The notes: a model not told the origin generated them from the letters alone. A stretch of DNA of 21,986 nucleotides from Phascolarctobacterium sp. (GCA_004558595.1 SFCN01000034.1:1-21986), one strand, 5' to 3'; positions 1 to 5,823 are shown, counted from the first letter of the stretch. Made by a program: numbers and translations.

Positions 1-672
1 AGACAGCTTATGGAAAATCCTACGCTTAATATTATTTCCTTTCGTACTCAAGACGATATTCCTATGCTTATCAGCAAAAGTCCTAGATTGGATATTACAG
101 CAGAGGACGATAAAGGTACGATCTATGAAATTGAAATCCAACGCTTAGAAGAGCCTGCGCCGGCACGGCGAGTACGTTATTATTCTTCTGTTATGGATAG
201 TGAGCTTTTACGTAAAGGTGTGGATTATAATAAGCTGCCGGAGGTATATCTGTTCTATATATCTAAAGAGGATATTTGGCGTAGAGGGCAAACGGTCTAC
301 AAGTTAGAGCAACTGCTAAGATTTGGCAACGATGTTATTCCTTATGACAACGGGTTGCATACTGTTTATGTAAACGCAGAGATTGACGATGGATCTGATA
401 TCGCTAGGCTCATGCAATATTTAAAGACAGCAAAGGCCGGTGATACCAGCCAAGGCGCATTATCAGAACATGTTAATTATCTAAAGTCCCCTGAAGGAGG
501 TCGAGCTAAAATGGGAGAGTTTGAAAGATATTTTACTGAACAAGGTAAAGTCAAAGAAAGATTAATAAGAGTTAAGGCATTAATGGAAAATGCTAAGCTT
601 GGCGCCAATGAAGCAATGCAATTGTTAAGCCTAACCCCTGAAGAACAGCAAGAGATCTTACCTTTGCTGTGA
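1..672 (+). CDS. Rpn/PDDEXK_2 family nuclease-transposase, 5' end cut by window
   Basis: This is the C-terminal part of a recombination-promoting nuclease/putative transposase of the PD-(D/E)XK type. The frame is open to base 1, and the first in-frame ATG is at base 10. Counting from that ATG, the family core is visible: Asp28 in RLDITAEDD, then Glu42-x-Gln44 in YEIEIQ, followed by the usual arginine-rich RRVRYYSS stretch. Family members normally carry 50 or more residues before the catalytic Asp, so the true start lies outside the window and ATG 10 is probably internal. The C-terminal third (from about residue 140) is charged and helical, as in relatives. Family knowledge: such genes are multi-copy, often degraded, and promote RecA-independent recombination. 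It has its own terminator and looks unrelated to the porin gene downstream. Confidence 0.8.
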   Translation, partial: RQLMENPTLNIISFRTQDDIPMLISKSPRLDITAEDDKGTIYEIEIQRLEEPAPARRVRYYSSVMDSELLRKGVDYNKLPEVYLFYISKEDIWRRGQTVYKLEQLLRFGNDVIPYDNGLHTVYVNAEIDDGSDIARLMQYLKTAKAGDTSQGALSEHVNYLKSPEGGRAKMGEFERYFTEQGKVKERLIRVKALMENAKLGANEAMQLLSLTPEEQQEILPLL

Positions 673-716
673 TTGGTCGCAGGATGGCTCGTAAATCCAT
701 ATTAATTAAATTCAGT

Positions 717-760
717 GCCCTAAGTAGCGTAACAGTCTGCTTGGGGCTCTTGTGTTTTTT
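717..760 (+). terminator. Rho-independent terminator of the Rpn gene
   Basis: An 11-bp stem pairs GCCCTAAGTAG (717-727) with CTGCTTGGGGC (737-747), using G-U pairs, around a 9-nt loop. A T-run follows at 755-760. The distance between stem and T-run is a little long, so efficiency may be modest. Confidence 0.55.
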
Positions 761-845
761 ACATTAGAAAGCATATCGTTAAAGACTATCCATAAGTAAA
801 AGTGTTAAATTTGATAAGTTTTAGAGAAATTTTCTGAAAAGTACC

Positions 846-874
846 TTGACGTGGGAGTCATTATAGTATACAAT
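846..874 (+). promoter_or_regulatory. Sigma-70 promoter of first SLH porin
   Basis: TTGACG (846-851), a 17-bp spacer and TACAAT (869-874) form a near-consensus vegetative promoter. The predicted start near 881 gives a leader of about 197 nt before the porin ATG. Confidence 0.7.
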
Positions 875-951
875 AGCTCTAGTAGCTCTGGAAAAGTGTG
901 CAAAGGCAGGCACATCGGAGCTGCTGTTCACCCCGCTATTATAAAATTTCT

Positions 952-1024
952 GAGGCAAAGGTAGTAAACCACTTGGTAGAGGAAACAAGGCAACTCTTAC
1001 TGGTCTGTGGTGAGCGAGCCTCTG
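952..1024 (+). promoter_or_regulatory. Putative structured leader RNA, porin copy 1
   Basis: This lies in the 5' UTR of the first porin. A 25-base block (976-1000) recurs exactly before the second porin (3655-3679), although the surrounding leaders differ. It can form a GTAGAG/CTC(T)TAC hairpin with one bulged T. Around it are possible stems 968-972 with 1007-1011 (ACCAC/GTGGT) and 952-956 with 1018-1022 (GAGGC/GCCTC). A GGTAGTA segment (960-966) is also shared. I do not recognise a known riboswitch class. It ends about 40 nt before the ribosome site, so it could act on translation, stability or sRNA binding. Confidence 0.5.
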
Positions 1025-1077
1025 CAAGGAGATTTTATAATAAATAAATATCTCTCATTGAAGAGGAGGAAATTACA

Positions 1078-2241
1078 ATGAAAAAATCCTTAGTACTCGC
1101 AATGGCTATGGCTCTGGGCGTAACTGCTTCCGCTTACGCTGCTAACCCGTTCTCTGACGTTCCGGCTGGCCACTGGGCATATGACAGCATCTCCAAATTG
1201 GCTGCTGCTGGCGTTATCGAAGGTTATGGCGACGCTACTTTCGGCGGCGACAAACTGATGACCCGTTATGAAATGGCTCAAATCACCGCTAAAGCTATGG
1301 CTAAAGGCGCTAACTGCGACAAACTGGCTGCTGAATTCGCTGACGAACTGGATAACCTGGGCGTTCGCGTTGCTAACCTGGAAAAGAAAGCTGACAATGT
1401 AAAGATCACTGGTCAAATCCGTTATGCTTATGCTGATTATGATGACAAAAAAGCCGAGAAGCACACACTGCGTACTCGTCTGTTCGTAAATGGCCAAGTT
1501 AATGATGATTGGTCTTACACCGCTCGTCTGCATCAAGAAGATGACCTGAGTGATAATAAAGGTGATGAGGGCGTAAAACTGAATTGGGCGTATGTAACTG
1601 GTAAAGTTGGTGGCTTGAAGGTTAATGCTGGTCGTCAAGATTTCAAACTGCACACTGGTGCTGTAGTCGATAATACCTTTGATGGTATTAGTGCTGCATA
1701 TGGCAAACAAGTTAAAGTAACTGGTTATGCTGGTAAAGCTTGCGACTTCACTCAACAGAATACTGACCGTGTTTACATGGTAGATGTAACCACTAAGTTG
1801 GGTGCATTTGATGTGTTTGCTGATTACTTCAAAGTAAACAACGATGTAAACAATGAAGTATACTCCATTGGCGCTGCTACCAAGTTGATCGAAGACTTGA
1901 AATTGAGTGCTGAATACATTCGTGGCGATAAAGATAACTGCACTACTGACCAAAATGGTTATGTAGTAGGTTTGGCATACAAAGGTGCTAAAGCATCTGC
2001 TGCTGGTACTTGGGGCGTATATGCTAACTACTATAATCAACCGGAAGTTACTTACCTGAAACCGACTATTACTTCTTATGCTAAGGTTCCTGCAAATGAT
2101 GGCTTCAAGGGCTTTGAAGTTGGTGCTAACTATGCTGTCGCTAAGAACATCGTTGCTGGCGTAAGATACTATGATCTGGAAGCTCGCGAAGGCGATGAAG
2201 ACGCTCAAACTCTGTGGGGCGAAGTAGTATTCACTTTCTAA
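1078..2241 (+). CDS. ompM: SLH-domain outer-membrane porin (OmpM/Mep45 type), paralog 1
   Basis: This is a major outer-membrane porin that also ties the outer membrane to peptidoglycan in Negativicutes. Residues 1-21 are a signal peptide ending AYA. Residues 24-76 are one SLH domain (FSDVPAGHWAY, then a TRYEMA motif), which in OmpM/Mep45 binds polyamine-modified peptidoglycan. Residues 80-107 are a heptad-like helix, and the rest is alternating beta strands ending in aromatic VFTF, the usual Bam-targeting C-terminus. A GAGGAGG ribosome site (1063-1069) sits 8 nt before ATG. Codon use is strongly biased, as expected for an abundant protein. The signal and SLH parts are nearly identical to the gene at 3764, while the barrel differs. 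It appears monocistronic, with its own promoter and terminator. The symbol follows Veillonella usage. Confidence 0.92.
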   Translation: MKKSLVLAMAMALGVTASAYAANPFSDVPAGHWAYDSISKLAAAGVIEGYGDATFGGDKLMTRYEMAQITAKAMAKGANCDKLAAEFADELDNLGVRVANLEKKADNVKITGQIRYAYADYDDKKAEKHTLRTRLFVNGQVNDDWSYTARLHQEDDLSDNKGDEGVKLNWAYVTGKVGGLKVNAGRQDFKLHTGAVVDNTFDGISAAYGKQVKVTGYAGKACDFTQQNTDRVYMVDVTTKLGAFDVFADYFKVNNDVNNEVYSIGAATKLIEDLKLSAEYIRGDKDNCTTDQNGYVVGLAYKGAKASAAGTWGVYANYYNQPEVTYLKPTITSYAKVPANDGFKGFEVGANYAVAKNIVAGVRYYDLEAREGDEDAQTLWGEVVFTF

Positions 2242-2288
2242 TTCTAATTAGAAAAGCAACTTACGAACATAAAGCAAACAATAATAAA

Positions 2289-2316
2289 CGGGACTGCGAA
2301 AGCAGTCCCGTTTTTG
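2289..2316 (+). terminator. Rho-independent terminator of first porin
   Basis: CGGGACTGC, a GAAA tetraloop, GCAGTCCCG and a run of five T form a classic strong intrinsic terminator. Confidence 0.92.
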
Positions 2317-2339
2317 TATGCGAATTTTAGCAAAAAAAG

Positions 2340-2368
2340 TTTCTTTTTATAGAACGATGTGCTATAAT
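2340..2368 (+). promoter_or_regulatory. Promoter of type I toxin mRNA (locus 1)
   Basis: The -10 box TATAAT (2363-2368) has an extended TGC just upstream. A weak -35 box TTTCTT (2340-2345) lies 17 bp away. The predicted start is near 2375, about 100 nt before the toxin ATG. Confidence 0.6.
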
Positions 2369-2477
2369 ATATGCAAGGTGTTACCATAACGGTAGGCAGT
2401 CCCTCTACGGAGGGTGAGCAGCCCTCTGGAGTGAATGGATTTGACTAGCTCAGTCTGTTGGAAAGGAGGGTGATGCC

Positions 2478-2567
2478 ATGAGTATATTAGATGTTATGGC
2501 TATTTTAGGCTTTGGCTTAGGATGCTTTAAAACAGGGTATCTCGTTGGTAGAAATGCAAAAAAATAA
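2478..2567 (+). CDS. Small hydrophobic peptide, putative type I toxin (29 aa)
   Basis: A 29-residue ORF begins MSILDVMAILGFGLG and ends in basic GRNAKK. It has one hydrophobic segment (about residues 3-22) interrupted by Lys18, with a positive tail, the layout of Fst/TxpA/holin-like type I toxins that insert in the inner membrane. An excellent site, AAGGAGG (2463-2469), lies 8 nt before ATG. The ~100-nt leader holds two CCCTCT stretches (2401-2406 and 2422-2427). Either could pair with the GGAGGG of the ribosome site and keep translation low, as in known type I toxins. An opposing RNA with its own promoter and terminator overlaps the 3' end. The peptide matches no named toxin that I can recall; the call rests on size, composition and gene arrangement. 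Confidence 0.6.
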   Translation: MSILDVMAILGFGLGCFKTGYLVGRNAKK

Positions 2568-2649
2568 CCGCCCGGTCCTGAGAAAACTGGCGGTTATTCT
2601 TTAACAGTCACAGAAAAGAGGGCAACCGTCTATCGGTAGCACCTTTTCT
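2557..2649 (-). ncRNA. Putative antisense antitoxin RNA of locus 1
   Basis: A minus-strand transcript of about 93 nt is predicted from the promoter at 2656-2684. It ends at a strong terminator, AATAACCGCC/GGCGGTTATT (2563-2572 and 2589-2598 on plus), with a T-run on minus from the plus-strand A-run at 2557-2564. It is convergent with the 29-aa toxin gene and complementary to its last ~11 coding bases plus 3' UTR. This tail-to-tail arrangement is that of TxpA/RatA and Fst loci. Its 5' end (GGTGCTACC then CGGTTGCCCTC) resembles the 5' end of the toxin mRNA, and each can form a short hairpin, which could provide a second contact. Confidence 0.6.
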
Positions 2650-2655
2650 ATACAC

Positions 2656-2684
2656 ATTATACAACGTTAGTGAGGATAAAGCAA
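2656..2684 (-). promoter_or_regulatory. Promoter of antitoxin RNA (locus 1)
   Basis: Read on minus, TTGCTT (plus 2679-2684), a 17-bp spacer and perfect TATAAT (plus 2656-2661). There is no ORF downstream on this strand, so it most likely drives a non-coding RNA. Confidence 0.7.
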
Positions 2685-2793
2685 GCGTTGCAAATGCAAA
2701 AACTAAAAATGCCTAAGCAAATTCAGAGGTCGTAATTATTTAGACTAATCAGTCGAAAAATTGCAGCTTATGCTAGTCAGGGAACGTATTTTG

Positions 2794-2802
2794 TGCTACA
2801 AT
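2794..2802 (+). promoter_or_regulatory. Extended -10 promoter of secreted protein gene
   Basis: TGCTACAAT is an extended -10 with no good -35 at 17 bp. The implied start is near 2809, giving a leader of about 37 nt. Confidence 0.45.
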
Positions 2803-2845
2803 ATACGGAGATGTAGCATTTCTAAATGCGTTTGGAGGTAATGAA

Positions 2846-3427
2846 ATGAAAAAATTTTATCGTTATTTATTAATGACCGTTTTGGCCCTGTGCCTGAGCA
2901 TTCCGGCAATGGCAGCTGAGGCTGCTAGCATTGCTCTGCTTCCCTTAATTAACAATGTCAAGGGAGATGAGCTTGCTAACCAAATCTTCTACAAGAATGC
3001 AATTGCTACCATCAATGCTCAACAAGGCTATACCATTGTTGATAACGACAATGTAACTGCTGTTATTGAAGCCAATAAAAATGGTAATCAGGTTCCTAGC
3101 GAAGCAGCTCTAAAGAAAATTGCCAAAGATGCTAAAGTTGACTTGGTGATTGCTGTACAACTGGATGAGCTTCATGACGATCCCGTATTCCCATCCGCAG
3201 AGCGTATTCTTAAGCTGACTATGAGAGGCAAGGCTGTGGCTTATAATGCATTAGCTAATAAATACTATCAACATAAAATCTATAGCGACAAGGAAATAGA
3301 TGAAACCCTAACCTCTCGTTGGGATTGGGTTCATGAGGAATGGGGCTATGCTGTACGCCATGAAATGAATGCCATTTTGCAAGTAAAAAAGATTATGATT
3401 GATGCCCCGAAAATGTCTAAACTGTGA
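2846..3427 (+). CDS. Secreted protein of unknown function, 193 aa
   Basis: I do not recognise the family. Residues 1-23 are a signal peptide (lysine-rich start, hydrophobic core, cleavage near AMA/AEA), so the product is likely periplasmic. The mature part starts with a strand-like IALLPLINN, and another hydrophobic strand, VDLVIAVQLDEL, lies near residues 109-120. This alternating pattern recalls CsgG/LpoB/TolB-N-like small alpha/beta domains that begin with a similar ALLPF motif, but that is only a resemblance. No lipobox, metal site or catalytic motif is evident. GGAGG lies 7-8 nt before ATG. It has its own promoter and terminator between two porin genes, so a role in the envelope is plausible but unproven. 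Confidence 0.7.
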   Translation: MKKFYRYLLMTVLALCLSIPAMAAEAASIALLPLINNVKGDELANQIFYKNAIATINAQQGYTIVDNDNVTAVIEANKNGNQVPSEAALKKIAKDAKVDLVIAVQLDELHDDPVFPSAERILKLTMRGKAVAYNALANKYYQHKIYSDKEIDETLTSRWDWVHEEWGYAVRHEMNAILQVKKIMIDAPKMSKL

Positions 3428-3451
3428 TTAGGATAACTTTATATGCAATGT

Positions 3452-3483
3452 AAAGGACTGCTGCTTGTGGCAGTCCTTTTTCT
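3452..3483 (+). terminator. Rho-independent terminator
   Basis: AAAGGACTGC and GCAGTCCTTT enclose an 8-nt loop, and the T-run continues from the stem. It ends the secreted protein gene. Confidence 0.88.
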
Positions 3484-3558
3484 GTGCGAAGATATGCTAG
3501 AGCTGTTCTTTTGTTAGTAAAAAAACATAAAAGTAGAGTGTATACATAAAATATTTGC

Positions 3559-3587
3559 TTGTATATTAGGGTTGCTTATGCTATAAT
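3559..3587 (+). promoter_or_regulatory. Promoter of second SLH porin
   Basis: TTGTAT (3559-3564), a 17-bp spacer and TATAAT (3582-3587) with extended TGC. The implied start near 3594 gives a leader of about 170 nt, similar in length to that of the first porin. Confidence 0.7.
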
Positions 3588-3626
3588 TAGCATAAGTGAA
3601 TTTTACATTAGTTTTGCTGATTGATG

Positions 3627-3705
3627 TACAAACGGTAGTACTTTGATTGGTAAAGTAGAGGAAACAAGGCAACTCTTACCTGAAGGTTGAAGTTAAGCGT
3701 TTGTA
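3627..3705 (+). promoter_or_regulatory. Putative structured leader RNA, porin copy 2
   Basis: This is the second occurrence of the leader element at 952-1024. The 25-base hairpin block (3655-3679) and GGTAGTA (3634-3640) are conserved. The closing stem has a different sequence but is a perfect 8-bp pair, TACAAACG (3627-3634) with CGTTTGTA (3698-3705). A middle stem ACTTT (3640-3644) with GAAGT (3689-3693) replaces ACCAC/GTGGT. Different bases with pairing kept suggests a selected RNA fold, though two sequences are too few to prove it. Confidence 0.5.
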
Positions 3706-3763
3706 GTATTGTTAGCAGGCTTTGAAGGATTCACTAATTTGAATTCTATTGGAGGAATTGACA

Positions 3764-4966
3764 ATGAAAAAATCCTTAGTACTCGCAATGGCTATGGCTT
3801 TGGGCGTAACTGCTTCCGCATACGCTGCTAGCCCCTTCTCTGATGTTCCTGCTGGCCACTGGGCATATGACAGCATCGCTAAATTGGCAGCTGCTGGCGT
3901 TATCGACGGTTATGGCGACACTACCTTCGGTGGCGACAAGCTGATGACCCGTTATGAAATGGCTCAAATCACTGCTCGCGCAATGGCTAAAGGCGCTAAC
4001 GTTGACAAGCTGGCTGCTGAATTCGCTGATGAGCTGGATAATCTGGGTGTTCGCGTTGCTAACCTGGAAAAGAAAGCTGACAATGTAAAGATCACTGGTC
4101 AAGCTCGTTTCCGTTATGCCCATACCGAAAACTATAAAAATGAAGGAAAGAGAGACCTGCGTACTCGCCTGTGGTTAAAGGGTGCTGTTAACGATGATTG
4201 GCAATACACCGGTTTGATTGAACATTTCCAAGACTTCTCCGATAACGTGGGTAATGATACTGATGTTAAGTTGCGTCGTGCTTGGGTTGACGGCAAAGTT
4301 GGTGGCTTGGCTGTAACTGCTGGTCGTTACAATGAAATGCCTAATGCTGGTTCTGTACTTGATGTTGACGCTGATGGCGTGAAAGTATCCTATGGCGATA
4401 AAGTTAAGGTTTGGGGCGCTGCTTTGAAGGCTACCGGTTTAGAAAAAGAAGCTGCTGACCGTCTGTATGTAGTAGGCGTTGCTAGCAAGATTGGTGTTGT
4501 TGATGCTTATGCAAATTACTTCAAAGGTAATGGCGTTGTTGGCACTGAGTCTGACAATGGCGACAAAGAAATCTACAACATCGGTGTTGCTTTCGATGTA
4601 GCTAAAGACTTGAACCTGGCATATGAGTATATGTGGGGCGATAAGGAGTATAACAAGGATGTTTCCAAAGATGGTTGGGTAGCTACCTTGGCTTACAAAG
4701 GTGCTGACTCTTCTACTCCTGGCACTTGGGGCGCTCATGTAACTTATTATGATCAACCTGCTAATGCATTCTTGTCTCCTACTTATGATGCAAAGATGGA
4801 CTATACAGTAAATGGTAAAGCAGTAGGTTACAAAGGTTGGAACATCGGCGCTGATTATGCACTGGCTAAGAACATTACTTTGGCTGTAAACTACTATGAT
4901 ACTGAAGCTAAAGTAGGCAATGACGACGAACAACGTCTGTACACTGAGCTGTTCTTCGCATTCTAA
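3764..4966 (+). CDS. ompM: SLH-domain outer-membrane porin (OmpM/Mep45 type), paralog 2
   Basis: A 400-residue paralog of the gene at 1078. Signal peptide 1-21, SLH domain 24-76 (SDVPAGHWAYDSIAK, TRYEMA), helix to about 107, then a beta-barrel ending in LFFAF. I start it at ATG 3764, 7 nt after GGAGGA (3751-3756). An in-frame TTG at 3749 would place the ribosome site inside the coding region and spoil the signal peptide. The first ~110 residues are almost the same as paralog 1 at DNA level, while the barrel is divergent, consistent with different surface exposure or pore choice sharing one peptidoglycan anchor. It is probably monocistronic and shares the leader element with paralog 1. Confidence 0.92.
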   Translation: MKKSLVLAMAMALGVTASAYAASPFSDVPAGHWAYDSIAKLAAAGVIDGYGDTTFGGDKLMTRYEMAQITARAMAKGANVDKLAAEFADELDNLGVRVANLEKKADNVKITGQARFRYAHTENYKNEGKRDLRTRLWLKGAVNDDWQYTGLIEHFQDFSDNVGNDTDVKLRRAWVDGKVGGLAVTAGRYNEMPNAGSVLDVDADGVKVSYGDKVKVWGAALKATGLEKEAADRLYVVGVASKIGVVDAYANYFKGNGVVGTESDNGDKEIYNIGVAFDVAKDLNLAYEYMWGDKEYNKDVSKDGWVATLAYKGADSSTPGTWGAHVTYYDQPANAFLSPTYDAKMDYTVNGKAVGYKGWNIGADYALAKNITLAVNYYDTEAKVGNDDEQRLYTELFFAF

Positions 4967-5005
4967 TCTAAGTCCTATAGGCAATTCCATATCGGAACAC
5001 ACTCA

Positions 5006-5041
5006 ACAGGGTCACTTCGGTGGCCCTGTTTTTGTGTACAG
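5006..5041 (+). terminator. UUCG-loop terminator of second porin (repeat copy A)
   Basis: CAGGGTCAC, a TTCG tetraloop, GTGGCCCTG and TTTTTG. The 36-base segment recurs without change at 5824-5859. A degraded relative (AGTCACT..AGTGGCCCTG then TTTTC) lies at about 5054-5079. Confidence 0.9.
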
Positions 5042-5123
5042 TAAATGAATTAAGAGTCACTACAGTGGCCCTGTTTTCTGTTTGGTAACATGCTGTAGAG
5101 TAACATCGGGAACCATTTTTATG

Positions 5124-5152
5124 TTGCACAAAAGTGTGAATAGTGTTATACT
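5124..5152 (+). promoter_or_regulatory. Promoter of sRNA copy 1
   Basis: TTGCAC (5124-5129), 17-bp spacer, TATACT (5147-5152). Confidence 0.75.
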
Positions 5153-5158
5153 AGAAAT

Positions 5159-5250
5159 GAAAAAGGACAACCGCCCACAAGGTGGGTTGCCCTACAGATA
5201 TGGAAGAAACTCCACCCGTTTATTGGTCAAAGTTTGGGGGTGGATTTTCT
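5159..5250 (+). ncRNA. Antitoxin-like sRNA, copy 1
   Basis: A predicted RNA of about 92 nt. It opens with a hairpin made from GGACAACCGCCCAC and GTGGGTTGCC and ends with a terminator, TCCACCC (5211-5217) with GGGTGGA (5238-5244) then TTTT. No toxin ORF lies opposite this copy. Because the hairpin matches copy 3, the RNA should be complementary to the 3' UTR of the toxin mRNA at 5457-5706 and could act in trans. Confidence 0.65.
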
Positions 5251-5272
5251 GTGCTCGAATTACTTTTTGTTG

Positions 5273-5301
5273 TTGCACAAAAGCGTGTATTGTGGTATAC
5301 T
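5273..5301 (+). promoter_or_regulatory. Promoter of sRNA copy 2
   Basis: TTGCAC (5273-5278), 17-bp spacer, TATACT (5296-5301). The spacer differs from copies 1 and 3 at several bases, while both boxes are unchanged. Confidence 0.75.
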
Positions 5302-5307
5302 AAAAAC

Positions 5308-5398
5308 GAAAAGGGACAACCGCCCACAAGGTGGGTTGCCGAGTTAATACGATAGAAAAATCCGCCCTTTACCGGTCAAAGTTTTGGGGCGGTTTTTC
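5308..5398 (+). ncRNA. Antitoxin-like sRNA, copy 2
   Basis: The same design as copy 1: hairpin at 5313-5340, terminator CCGCCC (5362-5367) with GGGCGG (5387-5392) and TTTTT. Opposite-strand A/T runs make the terminator usable in both directions. No toxin ORF is paired with it. Confidence 0.65.
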
Positions 5399-5421
5399 TA
5401 TTCTTAGATTACTTTTTTATG

Positions 5422-5450
5422 TTGCACAAAAGTGTGAATAGTGTTATACT
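5422..5450 (+). promoter_or_regulatory. Promoter of sRNA copy 3
   Basis: TTGCAC (5422-5427), 17-bp spacer, TATACT (5445-5450). Confidence 0.75.
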
Positions 5451-5456
5451 AAAAAT

Positions 5457-5550
5457 GAAAAAGGACAACCGCCCACAAGGTGGGTTGCCCGATTGGTAAA
5501 GATGGAAATTCCGCCCTATCGCTCGGCCAAAGTGTAAGGGCGGATTTTCT
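5457..5550 (+). ncRNA. Antitoxin sRNA copy 3, antisense to toxin 3' UTR
   Basis: A predicted RNA of about 93 nt that ends at CCGCCC (5511-5516) with GGGCGG (5538-5543) and TTTT. It converges on the minus-strand toxin gene at 5560-5649. Its 5' hairpin, read on minus, is followed by a T-run and would serve as the terminator of the toxin mRNA. The whole sRNA would therefore be complementary to the toxin 3' UTR and stop about 10 nt short of the toxin stop codon. This is the TxpA/RatA or Fst type of layout. Confidence 0.7.
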
Positions 5551-5559
5551 ATGTAATAG

Positions 5560-5649
5560 CTACTTCTTGGTGTTCAATACAATGAACGTAAGCAACGCTA
5601 TTATGAACATTCCGAAAGACATCAAGTCTTGAAAAGAGAATAGTTCCAT
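5560..5649 (-). CDS. Holin-like type I toxin peptide (29 aa)
   Basis: A minus-strand ORF starts MELFSFQDLMSFGMF and ends LNTKK. It has a short polar start, one transmembrane segment (about residues 9-25, very rich in F, I, L) and a lysine tail, which fits the Firmicutes holin-like/TxpA-type toxin family. GGAG lies 9 nt before ATG. Its mRNA is predicted to run from about 5706 to about 5457. The neighbouring plus-strand sRNA (copy 3) covers the 3' UTR. The mRNA 5' end (plus 5679-5706) carries a hairpin similar to that of the sRNAs (GACAACC.. GTTGCC). Expected action is membrane damage or depolarisation when unpaired with the antitoxin; this is family knowledge, not tested here. Confidence 0.72.
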   Translation of the reverse strand: MELFSFQDLMSFGMFIIALLTFIVLNTKK

Positions 5650-5712
5650 AGACATCAACTCCATTCATGGAGATTGAAGGCAACGCCACCCTGCAACACG
5701 GTTGTCATAGAG

Positions 5713-5741
5713 ATTATATCACAAAATTTTCTTTTATTCAA
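5713..5741 (-). promoter_or_regulatory. Promoter of holin-like toxin mRNA
   Basis: Read on minus: TTGAAT (plus 5736-5741), a 17-bp spacer and TATAAT (plus 5713-5718). The predicted start is near 5706, leaving a 57-nt leader. Confidence 0.7.
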
Positions 5742-5823
5742 TAAAAATTTGTACGCAATTATGTCGCGCGGAATGCATTGTAGTAGGATAGCTTGTTGGT
5801 AAGGAATGTAAAGAGTTAATAGC

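Larger units (their letters stand above)
5115..5550 (+). repeat. Three tandem 149-bp sRNA units
   Basis: Three copies of a promoter-hairpin-terminator unit follow each other with a period of exactly 149 bp, judged by the -35 boxes at 5124, 5273 and 5422. Copies 1 and 3 are almost identical from before the -35 box through the first hairpin; copy 2 has more changes. The segment between the hairpin and the terminator varies. The terminator stem differs in sequence (TCCACCC/GGGTGGA in copy 1, CCGCCC/GGGCGG in copies 2 and 3) but still pairs in each, a sign of selection for function. Confidence 0.85.

Noticed and set aside
821..1027. 68-codon minus-strand frame in the first porin leader
   Set aside because: It lies across a near-consensus plus-strand promoter and the leader element, and has no ribosome site.
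1090..2208. 372-codon open frame antisense to the first porin (similar ones antisense to the second porin)
   Set aside because: The porin codon bias leaves the opposite strand free of stops. The reading is a shadow with no ribosome site or promoter, and low-complexity content unlike a protein.
5082..5303. 73-codon plus-strand frame across sRNA copies 1 and 2
   Set aside because: It spans promoters and terminators of the tandem units and is not repeated in frame, so it is better explained by the sRNA repeats.
5115..5550. CRISPR array
   Set aside because: There are only three 149-bp units, each with promoter and terminator, no short repeat/spacer pattern and no cas genes.
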